A DNA stretch of 64,000 nucleotides. It comes from TMED88 sp964515335 (GTDB lineage: Bacteria; Myxococcota_A; UBA9160; UBA4427). The position numbers were made by a program, and so were the translations under genes. Shown in pieces: positions 1 through 10,000 of the stretch. The DNA is taken from the NCBI GenBank assembly GCA_964515335.1, contig CAZETS010000009.1, positions 30,308-94,307 of the forward strand, written 5' to 3'. Each line of letters begins with the position of its first letter. Position 1 is the stretch's first letter. The notes under the pieces are model-generated. The model ran no database searches and was not told the DNA's origin. It saw only the letters and a list, made by a program, of their open reading frames with translations.

Positions 1-868
<868 letters not shown>

Positions 869-905
869 GAACGTCGCTCCCTGGTCTCTTTCCGCCGGCT
901 CCGCC

Positions 906-969
906 GCCGACTCTGCTGCCGACTCTGCTGAACTGCGGACTCTTGCGGACTCTTGCGGACTCTTGCGGA
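906..969. repeat. Two adjoining short tandem repeats upstream of ettA
   Basis: A 12-bp unit GCCGACTCTGCT occurs twice (906-929). After a 4-base gap a 10-bp unit TGCGGACTCT occurs three times with a partial fourth (934-969). They share the GACTCT core. The array fills the gap between the divergent ettA and TIGR03790-type genes. Confidence 0.85.
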
Positions 970-1126
970 GGATGGCGCCGCCGCTGCGCGGGACGGCGTC
1001 GCGCAGGCGACGGGGCGCCGCGCGGCGGGCTCACCCCCTGCCCCGCCCACCGGGGCGGAGTGTACCTGCGCGGCACCGGATCGCGAGCGGACCGCCGCGT
1101 GATAGACTCGCGCGCGCCCTGGATCC

Positions 1127-2659
1127 GTGACGACCGGAAGCCCCTTGTCAACGCGCACGCTCGCCTCGCTGCTGCTTTCGCTCGCCGCGCTCGTGCTCTC
1201 CTGCTCGCACGGCGAGCACGACCACGTCGCGGTCGTCGTCAACGACCAGAGCCCGGTGTCGGTCGCGATCGGCGAGCGGTACGTCGAGCTCCGCGACCTC
1301 CCGCGCCGCAACCTGGTGCGACTCTCGATCCCCGTCGATGATCCGAAGCTCGGCGACGCCCGCCACGAGACGATCACCCGCGAGGCGTTCGACGAGCGGA
1401 TCCGCGCGCCCCTCGAGACCTGGCTCGCCGAGAACGGCGAGGACGTGCACGTCCTCGTCACCACCAAGGGCATCCCGCTGCGCGTCTCGGGCCCGGAGGT
1501 CGCGGCGGCCGACCTCCTGCGCGCGTCGTCGGTGGCCTCGGTCGACGCCGAGCTGGCCGTGCTCGGCTCGCCACTGGTCGGCAGCGCCGGCATTGCCGGC
1601 AGCACGAACCCCTGGCTCGGTGACCCGCGCCGCTTCGAGCAGTTTCGCCGGGAGGAGCCGGCGGCGGCGCTCCGCTACCTCGTCGCCCGGCTCACCGGCT
1701 ACGCGGACGTCGAGCCCGGCGACGGCGTGCCCGCGGACGTCGCGCGCCTGATCGACGCCGCCCGGGCGCCGGTCGACGCGCAGGCGCTCTGGCTCGTCGA
1801 CCTCGACCCGAGCCTGCCCGCCGCGATGGATGCCGCCAACGAGCTGCTGCTCGCACCCGCCGCCCAGGCCCTGTCCGCGCTCGGCTTGCGGCTGGTCGAG
1901 GACACCGGTCCGGAGTTCGTCGCCGACGTCTCCCCGATCCAGGGCTATGCGTCATGGGGCAGCAACGACGGTCACGAGGCGGCCCCGCGCACCTACGGCG
2001 AGATCGACGGCCGGCTCTATCCGGGCCGCTTCACGGGCCGCGCCCTCGCCGTCGACCTGGTGAGCACGAACGCCCGCACCTTCAGCCGCGGCGCCGAGTA
2101 CGGGCAGTCGCTGATCGCCGACCTGGTGGCGGCGGGTGTCGCGGGCGTGGCCGGGCACGTCGCCGAGCCGACGCTGCCCGCCGTGGTGCGCCCCCACCTC
2201 ATGCTGCGACACTACGCGCGCGGCGAGCCCGCCATCGAGGCCTACTACCGCGCCCTCCCGCACCTCGGCTGGATGAACGTATACGTCGGCGACCCGCTGA
2301 TGCGGCTCGAGCTCGAGACTCCGCGGACCGTCCCCATGGACGGCGACGGCGACGGCATCCTCGACTCGCGCGACAACTGCCGAGAGATCCCGAACCCGCG
2401 TCAGCGCGACACCGACGGCGACGGCTTCGGCAATCTCTGCGACGCGGACGTGAACGGCGACGGCCGCGTCACCACCTCGTGGGGCGAGAGCTTCCCGCGC
2501 AGTCTTCGGGGCGACGTCGAGGCGATCGCCCTGACCGTGCAACGCGGCGAGTACGACCCCGACCACGACCTCGACGGCAATCACGAGGTCGACGAACGCG
2601 ACGTCTCCATCGCGCAGATCTACCTCTTCGCCCCGCCCGGCCCCGGGGCCTCGCCCTGA
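1127..2659 (+). CDS. TIGR03790-type lipoprotein with C-terminal calcium-binding repeats
   Basis: Exported protein of 510 residues. The N-terminus has a hydrophobic stretch ending in a lipobox-like LVLSC, predicting a lipid-anchored envelope protein. The body (about residues 30-390) contains alternating VLVTTKGIPLRV- and VDLVSTNA-type segments seen in the TIGR03790 family, whose function is unknown. From about residue 403 there is thrombospondin type 3-like DGDGDGILDSRDNC and DTDGDGFGNLCDADVNGDG, then a degenerate dockerin-like pair (VNGDGRV, LDGNHEVDERD). These aspartate-rich loops normally bind calcium and stiffen or anchor surface proteins. The start is GTG at 1127; a TTG at 1145 is possible. 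Family assignment is from remembered motif pattern, so moderately sure. Confidence 0.7.
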   Translation: MTTGSPLSTRTLASLLLSLAALVLSCSHGEHDHVAVVVNDQSPVSVAIGERYVELRDLPRRNLVRLSIPVDDPKLGDARHETITREAFDERIRAPLETWLAENGEDVHVLVTTKGIPLRVSGPEVAAADLLRASSVASVDAELAVLGSPLVGSAGIAGSTNPWLGDPRRFEQFRREEPAAALRYLVARLTGYADVEPGDGVPADVARLIDAARAPVDAQALWLVDLDPSLPAAMDAANELLLAPAAQALSALGLRLVEDTGPEFVADVSPIQGYASWGSNDGHEAAPRTYGEIDGRLYPGRFTGRALAVDLVSTNARTFSRGAEYGQSLIADLVAAGVAGVAGHVAEPTLPAVVRPHLMLRHYARGEPAIEAYYRALPHLGWMNVYVGDPLMRLELETPRTVPMDGDGDGILDSRDNCREIPNPRQRDTDGDGFGNLCDADVNGDGRVTTSWGESFPRSLRGDVEAIALTVQRGEYDPDHDLDGNHEVDERDVSIAQIYLFAPPGPGASP

Positions 2660-2734
2660 GCCGAGAGCCAGCGCCCCAGCCAGCGCGCACGGTCGCTGAC
2701 ACGCGCCGCGGCCGCCCCCCGCTCCCTTCCCGGG

Positions 2735-3388
2735 CTACGACTCGAAGAGCCGGGGCTGATGGGCGACGAACCCCCGCTTCGCGCTCTCCGGCACGTCCTC
2801 CGGCATAGTGGCGAGGTCCCGCGCCAGCGAATCGGCGGCTTCGAGCAGATCGTCCGCGCCGAGCACCCGGTTCACCAGCCCGATCCGCAGCGCCTCCTCG
2901 GCCTCCAGCGTGCGTCCGGTCAGGCACATCTCGCGCGCCGCACCGGCTCCGACGACCGCGCGCATCAACTCGTAGGCGGCCGCCGCACCGAAGCGCACCT
3001 GCGGCTGGCCGAAGACCGCCGAAGACGCTGCCAGGCGGAAGTCGCACATCGCGGCCAGATCGCAGCCTCCGCCGAGGGCGGGCCCGTTCACGGCCGCGAT
3101 CAGGGGCTTGGGGAACGTGAAGACCCGGCGGTGGTACTCGGTCGCGTCGGCGAAGACCTCGGCCATGCCGCCGCCCGCGAACTCCGAGCGGTCGAAGCCC
3201 GCGCAGAAGACCGGACCCGCTCCGGTGAGAACCACCGCCCTCGCGTCGCCGTTCTTCGAGAGATCGTCGAGGCGCTCGACGATCTCGTCACGCAGCGCGC
3301 GCGACAGGGCGTTGCGCTTCTCCGGTCGATTCAGTGTCAGGACGGCGGCGCCATCGGCCACCTCGAGTGTCGTCAGAGAGTCGCTCAC
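2735..3388 (-). CDS. Enoyl-CoA hydratase/isomerase family protein
   Basis: Crotonase-fold enzyme of 217 residues, likely acting on a CoA thioester in beta-oxidation or a related pathway; the substrate cannot be read from sequence. Visible: LTLNRPEKRNALS near the N-terminus, oxyanion-hole segments (PVFCAGFD; NGPALGGGCDLA) and a typical AL.IGLVNRVL C-terminal region. It is shorter than the usual 255-265 residues, mainly at the C-terminus. The reading frame is open much further upstream, but GTG at 3388 is preceded by AGGAG at a spacing of 8 and begins where family homology begins. Transcribed away from the TetR gene and convergent with the TIGR03790-type gene. Confidence 0.88.
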   Translation of the reverse strand: MSDSLTTLEVADGAAVLTLNRPEKRNALSRALRDEIVERLDDLSKNGDARAVVLTGAGPVFCAGFDRSEFAGGGMAEVFADATEYHRRVFTFPKPLIAAVNGPALGGGCDLAAMCDFRLAASSAVFGQPQVRFGAAAAYELMRAVVGAGAAREMCLTGRTLEAEEALRIGLVNRVLGADDLLEAADSLARDLATMPEDVPESAKRGFVAHQPRLFES

Positions 3389-3827
3389 GCTTCGATCTCC
3401 TGGTTTCGGTTCGGTAGGCGCCATCAGGGCCCGTTCGTCTTCCCGCCGCTCGGCGAGACGCTCAGCGCTGCCGGCACTGCAGCATCGCAGAGCCGGGCCG
3501 GCCTTCACCCACCACCTCGCACAGCCAGAGGCCACGCACCTCGGAGCTCTCGCCCAGCAGTGAGCCGCCACCGGGTCGCAGTGTCGCCGATCTCCTGGAC
3601 GTCGGCCGACCTCGGCCCGGTCTCCTCGCAGCAGCCCCACTCGAGCCTGCCGCCGTGGGTGCGCCCGGTGTCGCGCACGCAGGCGGAGCTGCCCTGATCG
3701 CGCGGCAGGGGATGCACGACGTGCTCATCGGTGCCCTGGACGCTCTCGAGCGGGCCGAAGAACAGCGGCGGGCGCCCGCGCTCGGCCACGCGAGTTCCTC
3801 GGGATGATCCCTTCCCCGGTTTTGCTA
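3389..3827. other. Gap between crotonase and TetR gene; no supported gene
   Basis: About 440 bp between two divergently oriented genes. No frame has a credible start plus family match. On the minus strand, two frames each give natural-looking protein text (about 3560-3760, then about 3455-3560) that would join with a one-base shift near 3555, so a decayed short gene is possible. The promoters of both flanking genes should lie here. Confidence 0.35.
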
Positions 3828-3843
3828 TACCGTCCGGACGGTA
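3828..3843. promoter_or_regulatory. Palindromic TetR-type operator
   Basis: Perfect 16-bp palindrome TACCGTCCGGACGGTA ending 13 bases before the ATG of the TetR-family gene. Its position over the likely promoter or 5' leader suggests autoregulation of the TetR-betA pair. The palindrome is seen directly; the regulator assignment is inference. Confidence 0.7.
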
Positions 3844-3856
3844 AAGGAACGAGGCC

Positions 3857-4405
3857 ATGGGCGACGCCCGGGAGAGGATCCTCAACACCGCCGAGGACCG
3901 ACTGCTCGCCAGCGGGCCGAGCGGTCTCGTGCTCGACGCGATCGCCGCCGACGCGGGCATCAGCAAGGGCGGGCTGCTCTACCACTTCGCCTCGAAGGAG
4001 GCCCTGGTGGCCGGGCTCTGCGAGCGGATGCTCGAGCGCTTCGACCGCGACCTCGAGGCACTGTATGCCGGCGAGGCCGGCGAGCCCGGCGCTTTCACGC
4101 GCGCCTACCTCCGCACCACGGTCACCGAGGAGGGCAAGCCGGCCGACAACTCCGCGCAGCTCATGGCCGGCATCCTCGCCACCTTCGGCCGTGACTCGAC
4201 GCATCTCGAGAACGTCCGCGAGCACTTCCGGCGCTGGCACGAGCGGCTCGAAGCGGACGGAATCGATCCCACCACCGCCACGATCGTGCGCCTGGCCGCC
4301 GACGGCCTGTGGCTCTCGGCGCTGCTCGGCCTGCCGCAGCTCGACGCCGAGCCCGGCGTGGAGGCTCTGCGCGCACTTCGACGGCTCACCGGCCCCGGAC
4401 GCTGA
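3857..4405 (+). CDS. TetR/AcrR family transcriptional regulator
   Basis: DNA-binding repressor of 182 residues. The N-terminal helix-turn-helix spans about residues 20-50 (DAIAADAGISKGGLLYHF followed by SKEAL). The C-terminal ligand domain (about 70-180) is divergent, as usual. It starts 13 bases after a 16-bp palindrome, the probable operator, and its stop lies 10 bases before the TTG start of the betA-like dehydrogenase, so the two genes are very likely co-transcribed. By context it resembles BetI control of choline oxidation, but its sequence is not specifically BetI-like and the inducer is unknown. Confidence 0.9.
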   Translation: MGDARERILNTAEDRLLASGPSGLVLDAIAADAGISKGGLLYHFASKEALVAGLCERMLERFDRDLEALYAGEAGEPGAFTRAYLRTTVTEEGKPADNSAQLMAGILATFGRDSTHLENVREHFRRWHERLEADGIDPTTATIVRLAADGLWLSALLGLPQLDAEPGVEALRALRRLTGPGR

Positions 4406-4415
4406 GGTCTCGCTC

Positions 4416-6065
4416 TTGCGCTCCCAGCATCAGGACGTGGTGATCGTCGGCGGAGGCTCGGCGGGCTGCGTGCTGGCGCGACGGCTCTCCGATGATCCGG
4501 CCTGCCGGGTGCTCGTCCTCGAGGCGGGTCGCCCCGACGCCTGGTGGGACGTCGGTATCCACATGCCCGCGGCGCTCACGATTCCGCCGGGCAACCGCTT
4601 CTACGACTGGGGCTATCAGTCCGAGCCCGAGCCACACATGGGCGGCCGGCGGATCCACCACGCGCGCGGCAAGCTGCTCGGCGGCTCGAGCAGCATCAAC
4701 GGCATGATCTTCCAGCGCGGCCACCCGAAGGACTACGACGGCTGGGCCGAGCGCCCCGGGCTCGAGCACTGGAGCCACGCCCACTGCCTGCCCTACTTCA
4801 AGCGCATGGAGACCTGCCGCGACGGCGACGACGACTGGCGGGGCCGCGAGGGGCCGCTCGAGCTCGAGCGGGGCCCCGCACGGGGACCGCTCTTCGAGGC
4901 CTTCTTCGAGGCCGCGCGCGAGGCGGGTCACGTGCTCACCGACGATGTGAACGGCGCGACCCAGGAGGGCTTCGGCCGATTCGACCGCAACCTGCGAAAC
5001 GGCCGGCGCTGGAGCGCCGCACGCGCCTACCTGCACCCGGTGAGGCGACGGCCGAATCTCACCGTCAGGACCCGCGCCTTCGCGACGCGCATCCTCTTCG
5101 AAGGGCGGCGCGCCATCGGTGTCGAGTACCGGCGGCTCGGACGCGTGCACCGCGTGCGGGCGGGCGAGGTGATCTGCGCCGGTGGCGCCATCAACTCGCC
5201 GCAGCTCCTGCAGCTGTCGGGCGTCGGCCCGCCCGATCTGCTGCACGAAGCCGGCGTGGCGGTCGTGCACGACCTGCCGGGTGTCGGCGAGAACCTGCAG
5301 GACCATCTCGAGGTCTACGTCCAGCACGCTTGCGGGCGGCCGATCTCGATGGCGCCGCACGTACGCTGGTGGCGCCGGCCGTGGGTGGGCCTGCAGTGGC
5401 TGGCGGGCGCCGGCCCCGGCATGTCCAACCACTTCGAGGCCGGCGGCTTCGTGCGCAGCAACCCGAGCCAGCCGTACCCGAACCTGATGATCCACTTCCT
5501 GCCGCTGGCCATCCGCTACGACGGCACCCGCCCGATCGCCGGCCACGGCTATCAGCTTCACATCGGCCCAATGCTCTCGGACGCGCGCGGCACGCTACGG
5601 ATCCGGTCGAGCGATCCGTACGTCCCGCCGCGCCTGCGCTTCAACTACCTCTCGACGCAGAGCGACCGGCGCGAATGGATCGAGGCAGTCAGCTGCGCGC
5701 GCGACCTGCTCGCCCAGCCGGCGTTTCGCGAGATCGACCTCGGCGAGCTCTCGCCGGGGCCCCGGGTGGAAACCGGGAAGGAGATCCTCGACTGGGTGGC
5801 CCGCGAGGGCGAGACCGCGCTGCATCCTTCGTGCACCTGCCGGATGGGCGTCGACCCGGACGCCGTGGTCGATCCACATACGCTGCGGGTGCACGGCGTC
5901 GACGGTCTGCGGGTCGTCGACGCCTCGGTGATGCCGACGATCACCAACGCCAACATCTATGCGCCGGTGATGATGATCGCCGAGCGGGCGGCGGACGCGG
6001 TCCTCGGCTGCGACCCGCTCGCGCCCGAGCCTCTCGCGAGACGAGAGGCGATCCCGGCGGCCTGA
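4416..6065 (+). CDS. betA: GMC-family choline dehydrogenase-like oxidoreductase
   Basis: FAD-dependent GMC oxidoreductase of 549 residues, matching choline dehydrogenase (BetA) closely along its length: dinucleotide motif VVIVGGGSAGCVLARRL at the N-terminus, GKLLGGSSSINGM (GMC signature 1), GAINSPQLLQLSGVG (signature 2), catalytic-His region GETALHPSCTCRMG and C-terminal VDASVMPTITNANIYAP. BetA oxidises choline to betaine aldehyde, feeding electrons to the respiratory chain. No betB or betT is adjacent, so the alcohol substrate could differ. Start: TTG at 4416, with GAGG 8 bases upstream and the motif following directly; earlier frame extension overlaps the TetR gene. Confidence 0.85.
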   Translation: MRSQHQDVVIVGGGSAGCVLARRLSDDPACRVLVLEAGRPDAWWDVGIHMPAALTIPPGNRFYDWGYQSEPEPHMGGRRIHHARGKLLGGSSSINGMIFQRGHPKDYDGWAERPGLEHWSHAHCLPYFKRMETCRDGDDDWRGREGPLELERGPARGPLFEAFFEAAREAGHVLTDDVNGATQEGFGRFDRNLRNGRRWSAARAYLHPVRRRPNLTVRTRAFATRILFEGRRAIGVEYRRLGRVHRVRAGEVICAGGAINSPQLLQLSGVGPPDLLHEAGVAVVHDLPGVGENLQDHLEVYVQHACGRPISMAPHVRWWRRPWVGLQWLAGAGPGMSNHFEAGGFVRSNPSQPYPNLMIHFLPLAIRYDGTRPIAGHGYQLHIGPMLSDARGTLRIRSSDPYVPPRLRFNYLSTQSDRREWIEAVSCARDLLAQPAFREIDLGELSPGPRVETGKEILDWVAREGETALHPSCTCRMGVDPDAVVDPHTLRVHGVDGLRVVDASVMPTITNANIYAPVMMIAERAADAVLGCDPLAPEPLARREAIPAA

Positions 6066-6187
6066 GAGCCAGAGCGCCAGGGATCCAGGCAGAAGGAGCG
6101 AGACGTCGCGTTCGGCGCCCGCGGCATCGACCCCCTGCCCGGGCGAAGCGCCGAGGCGATCCCGAACCGGCGCGCGCCGAGCGGGAT

Positions 6188-7063
6188 TCAGTCTCCTTCG
6201 AGCAGCCGGATCAGACTCGACGTATCGAGCCGCCCTGCGCCCCCGGCCTGCAGCTCGCCGTACAGCTCGTCGACGAGCGCGGTGATCGGCAGCCGCGCCC
6301 CGACCCGCTCGGCCTCGTCGAGCGCGATCGCGAGGTCCTTGCGCATCCAGTCCACCGCGAACCCGAAGTCGAACTCGCCGCGCAGCATCGTGGCCGCGCG
6401 GTTGTCCATCTGCCAGGACTGTGCGGCGCCCTTCGAGATCACCTCGACGACGCGTTCTCCGTCGAGGCCGCTCTGCTTCGCGAAGTGCAGGCCCTCGGAC
6501 AGCCCCTGCAGAAGTCCCGCAATGCAGATCTGGTTGACCATCTTCGTGAGCTGACCCGCGCCCGCCGGCCCCATCAGCAGATGCTTGCGCGCATAGCAGT
6601 CGAAGAGCGGCGCGGCGCGCGCGTACGCGTCGGGCTCGCCGCCGACCATCACGGTGAGCTGACCGTTCTCGGCCCCGCCCTGACCGCCGGAGACCGGCGC
6701 GTCGAGCCAGGCGAAGCCGCGGCGCTCGGCCTCGTCGGCCAGCTCGCGGGCCAGGCTGGGCGAGGCCGTGGTGTGGTCGACGAACAGGCCGCCCGCTGCC
6801 AGCGCATCGAAGGCGCCGCCCGGGCCGAGCGTGATGGCGCGCAGGTCGTCGTCGTTGCCCGTACAGGCGAGCACGACCTCGGCGTCGGCGGCGGCGTCGG
6901 CGGGCGTCGGCGCCGAGGCCACCTCGTAGGCGGCGTGCGCGGCCAGCCACGAGTCGGCCCGCGACCGCGTGCGGTTGTAGGCGCGCACGCGATGACCGGC
7001 AGCCGCCAGGTGACCCGCCATCGGCCCGCCCATCACACCGAGACAGAGATAAGCGACCCGCAA
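6188..7063 (-). CDS. 3-hydroxyisobutyrate dehydrogenase-like NAD(P)-dependent oxidoreductase
   Basis: Beta-hydroxyacid dehydrogenase family enzyme of 291 residues, typically oxidising 3-hydroxyisobutyrate, tartronate semialdehyde or a similar short hydroxyacid. Visible: N-terminal Rossmann motif CLGVMGGPMAGHLAAAGH, substrate motif DAPVSGGQGGAENGQL and catalytic-Lys segment GAGQLTKMVNQ. The first glycine of the usual GLGxMG nucleotide motif is a cysteine here. Start is a TTG at 7063 with GGAGAGG 6 bases upstream. Convergent with the betA-like gene and just downstream of lhr on the same strand (29-base gap), so it may be read through from lhr. Confidence 0.9.
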   Translation of the reverse strand: MRVAYLCLGVMGGPMAGHLAAAGHRVRAYNRTRSRADSWLAAHAAYEVASAPTPADAAADAEVVLACTGNDDDLRAITLGPGGAFDALAAGGLFVDHTTASPSLARELADEAERRGFAWLDAPVSGGQGGAENGQLTVMVGGEPDAYARAAPLFDCYARKHLLMGPAGAGQLTKMVNQICIAGLLQGLSEGLHFAKQSGLDGERVVEVISKGAAQSWQMDNRAATMLRGEFDFGFAVDWMRKDLAIALDEAERVGARLPITALVDELYGELQAGGAGRLDTSSLIRLLEGD

Positions 7064-7092
7064 CGACGACCTCTCCTGCCGGCTCTCGCCGC

Positions 7093-10000
7093 TCAGGCCG
7101 GGTGCCCGAGCGGGCCGCCGTGTGCCGAGCCGGCCGGGTCCGCGACGTGCGACCCCGGCTCGACGGGGATGCCGTCGCGATAGGTCACCACGTTGGCGCG
7201 CAGCGCGGGCACGCGACGGCCCGGAAAGAGGATGCCGGTGAGATTGAGCGGATCGACCGCCGACACGCTCACGATCTCGCCGCTTTTCTGCTTGCGGCGC
7301 GCGCCGCGCAGCCGGTCCACCGCCCCGGGCAGCGCGAACTGCTCGCCGCTGAAGCCGCTCACGAAGCGGCCGCCGCGGATCACGCCGCGCGCCTCGAGGC
7401 GGCGCAGGGCGAAGACGATCTCACGCCACGGCACCGCCAACGACTCGCGGGCCAGCAGGTCGCGGAACACCACGCCCCAGCGCGCCAGCAGCTGCTCGGC
7501 GACGGCCTCGGCGAGCACGTCGGGGTCGTCGACCGGCTCGGCGCCGCGCAGCAGCGACCAGCGCCCCTCGGCGTTCGAGCCGGGTCCCGCCCCGAGCCCG
7601 CGACGCAAGCCCCGCCGCGCCCTTTCGCGCGCCCGTGTGCGGGCCCAGCGCTCGCGCGCCCCGAGCAGCGAGCGCACGGCCTGGAATCCGTCGGCCGTCA
7701 CGAGACCGCGCGAGACCAGGCTCCACAGACCCTCCTCGATTTCGACCGGCAGCCCGCCGAGGCGCGCGACGAGGTCCGAGTGGAAGAGCGCGCCGTCGAC
7801 GCGCAGGCAGGCCAGGATGTCGGCCGCCGCGCCGGCCTCGGGCTCGGGGGCTGCGCTCGCCCCGCGGTGCGCCTGCAGGAGCCACGGCAGGTCGGCGCGC
7901 AGCGCCAGGGCGATCGGGGTGGCGCGGGAGGGCGTCGAGCGGCTGCGCGCACGGCGACGCCTCGCCTCGTCGCCGCCGCCCCCACCCGTCGACTCGACGC
8001 GCGGCGCGAGCCTTCCCCACACGACCTCACCGGACAGGCAGAGCGCGTCGAGGGCCCGCGGCGAGTGACGCTCGAGTCGCGCCGGCAGGACGCTCTCCTC
8101 CCACGCGCCCGCAGCGATCTCGAAGCCCTGCAGCTGCTCGACGACACGCGCCACGCCGCCGCGTCCCTCGCACTGCGAGCCCGGCGCCACGTGCTGCCAG
8201 CGCAGCAGGAAGCGCATCAGGTCCTGCGCGGTGACGGGCTCGATCTCGCGCCGCAGCCGGTCGCGCGTGTAGGCGTGGATGCGCGTGAGCAGCCGGCGCG
8301 CACACCACTGCTCGAGCGGCCGGCCGTGCTGCTCGACGACGCCCGAGGAGGTCGCGGCCGAACGCGGATCGAAGTCGCCGCGCAACGCGAAGCCCTCGGC
8401 CTCGAGGGCGCAGAGAGCGATCTCGACGTCTGCCGGCGTCACGACCAGTCGCTCGGCCAGCTCGCGCACGCCCACCGGACCCGACACCTCGAGGTGCCCG
8501 CGAACCAGCGCAACCAGCGTCGCCTCGCGTTCGGTCACGGGCAGCTCACGGATCACCGTGGGCAGCGGAGCGTCCGGCTCGAATCGAGCCGTGGGGTGCA
8601 CCCCCTCGAGCGCGCGCCGGCGCTCGATCGCGCACCACAGCTCCCGACCGTCCACGAAGAGCCGCGCCGCGCGGCCGACGCTGACGAGCTCGTCGAAGCG
8701 CGCGCGATGCTCGGTCAACGGCGGCGCCGCCACGAGGCCGAGCAGCGCGTCGTGCAGCTCCTCGAGGTCACGCGGGTCAGGCCGCACCTCTTCGCGGACG
8801 CGATCGATCGCCGCCGGGTCGAGCCGGCCCAGCTCGCGCGCCTCGACGGGCAGGCCCCGTGGCAACGCCACGGCCCGGGTGCGGCGCTCTTCGAGGGGCG
8901 CGTCGTCGAGGAAGGTGTACGGCCGGCCGTTCAGGATCTCGTGGCCCAGCGGTGACGGCTCGGTGGCGTCGACGAAGTGCGTCCGCACGCCCCCCGACTC
9001 GAAGCCGCGCACCAGCTCGGTCAGCCCCTCGACGTCCATGCCCTCGGTCAGGCAGTCGTGCATGGTCTGCCGCACCAGCGGATGGTCGGGTATGTCGATC
9101 GGGTAGCTGACGTTCTCCTGGCAGGCCGCCTGATTGGGGAAGACCGCGGCCATCAGGTCGTCGGCCTCCATGCGCTGGATGGGCGGCGGATTGCGGCGGC
9201 CGCTCTTCCAACGCAGCACGGCGAGCGAGCGGTTCAGGTTCCAGCGCCAGCGCGCCGTGAACATCGGCGAGGCCAGCGAGGCCTGCTCGAGGGTCTCGGC
9301 CACGGTGGCCGACGCCAGGAAGCGCGGGACGGCGTCCAGCGCGAAGCTGTGATGGGGCCCCAGCGAAAGCACCATCGCATCATCGTTGGCGGCGGCTTGC
9401 AGCTCGAAGTTGAAGCTCTTGCAGAACTTCTTGCGCAGCGCGAGGCAGAGCGCCCGGTTGATGCGCCCGCCGAGCGGGGAGTGGACGACGAGCTGCATGC
9501 CGCCCGACTCGTCGAAGAACCGCTCGAAGACGATCGTGTCGCAGGTCGGCAGCACGCCGAGCGCCGCCAGCCCGGCCCCCAGGTAGCGGACCGCCTGGTC
9601 GGCGACCACGCGGTCGACACCGAGATCGTCGACCAGCCACTGCCGCGCCCCGTCGTGGCCGGCGTCGCCGAGGCGGACCGAGATGTCCTCGCGCAGGGTC
9701 GACACCTCGCCGCTGAGTTCGTCGCTGCGCGCCGGCGCCTCGCCGACCCAGAACGGGATGCTCGGCGGAGCGCCCTGGGCGTCGACCACCCGCACCACCC
9801 CCGACTCGACCCGCCGGATGCGCCACGAGGTGCTGCCGAGCAGGAAGATGTCGCCGGGCATGCTCTCGATCGCGAAGTCCTCGAAGACGGTGCCCACGAA
9901 GGTGTCGTCGGGGTCGGCGAGCACCCGGTAGTCGGCCACCTCGGGGATGGCGCCACCCGACGTCAGCGCGGCGAGCCGGGCGCCACGCCGGCCGCGCAGC

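Noticed and set aside
3857..6065. Complete bet (choline to betaine) operon
   Set aside because: Only a BetA-like gene and a generic TetR regulator are present; betB and a choline transporter are absent.
4544..7183. Plus-strand open frame of 879 codons
   Set aside because: Out of frame with betA (Arg/Ala/Pro-rich) and antisense to the hydroxyacid dehydrogenase; no family motif.
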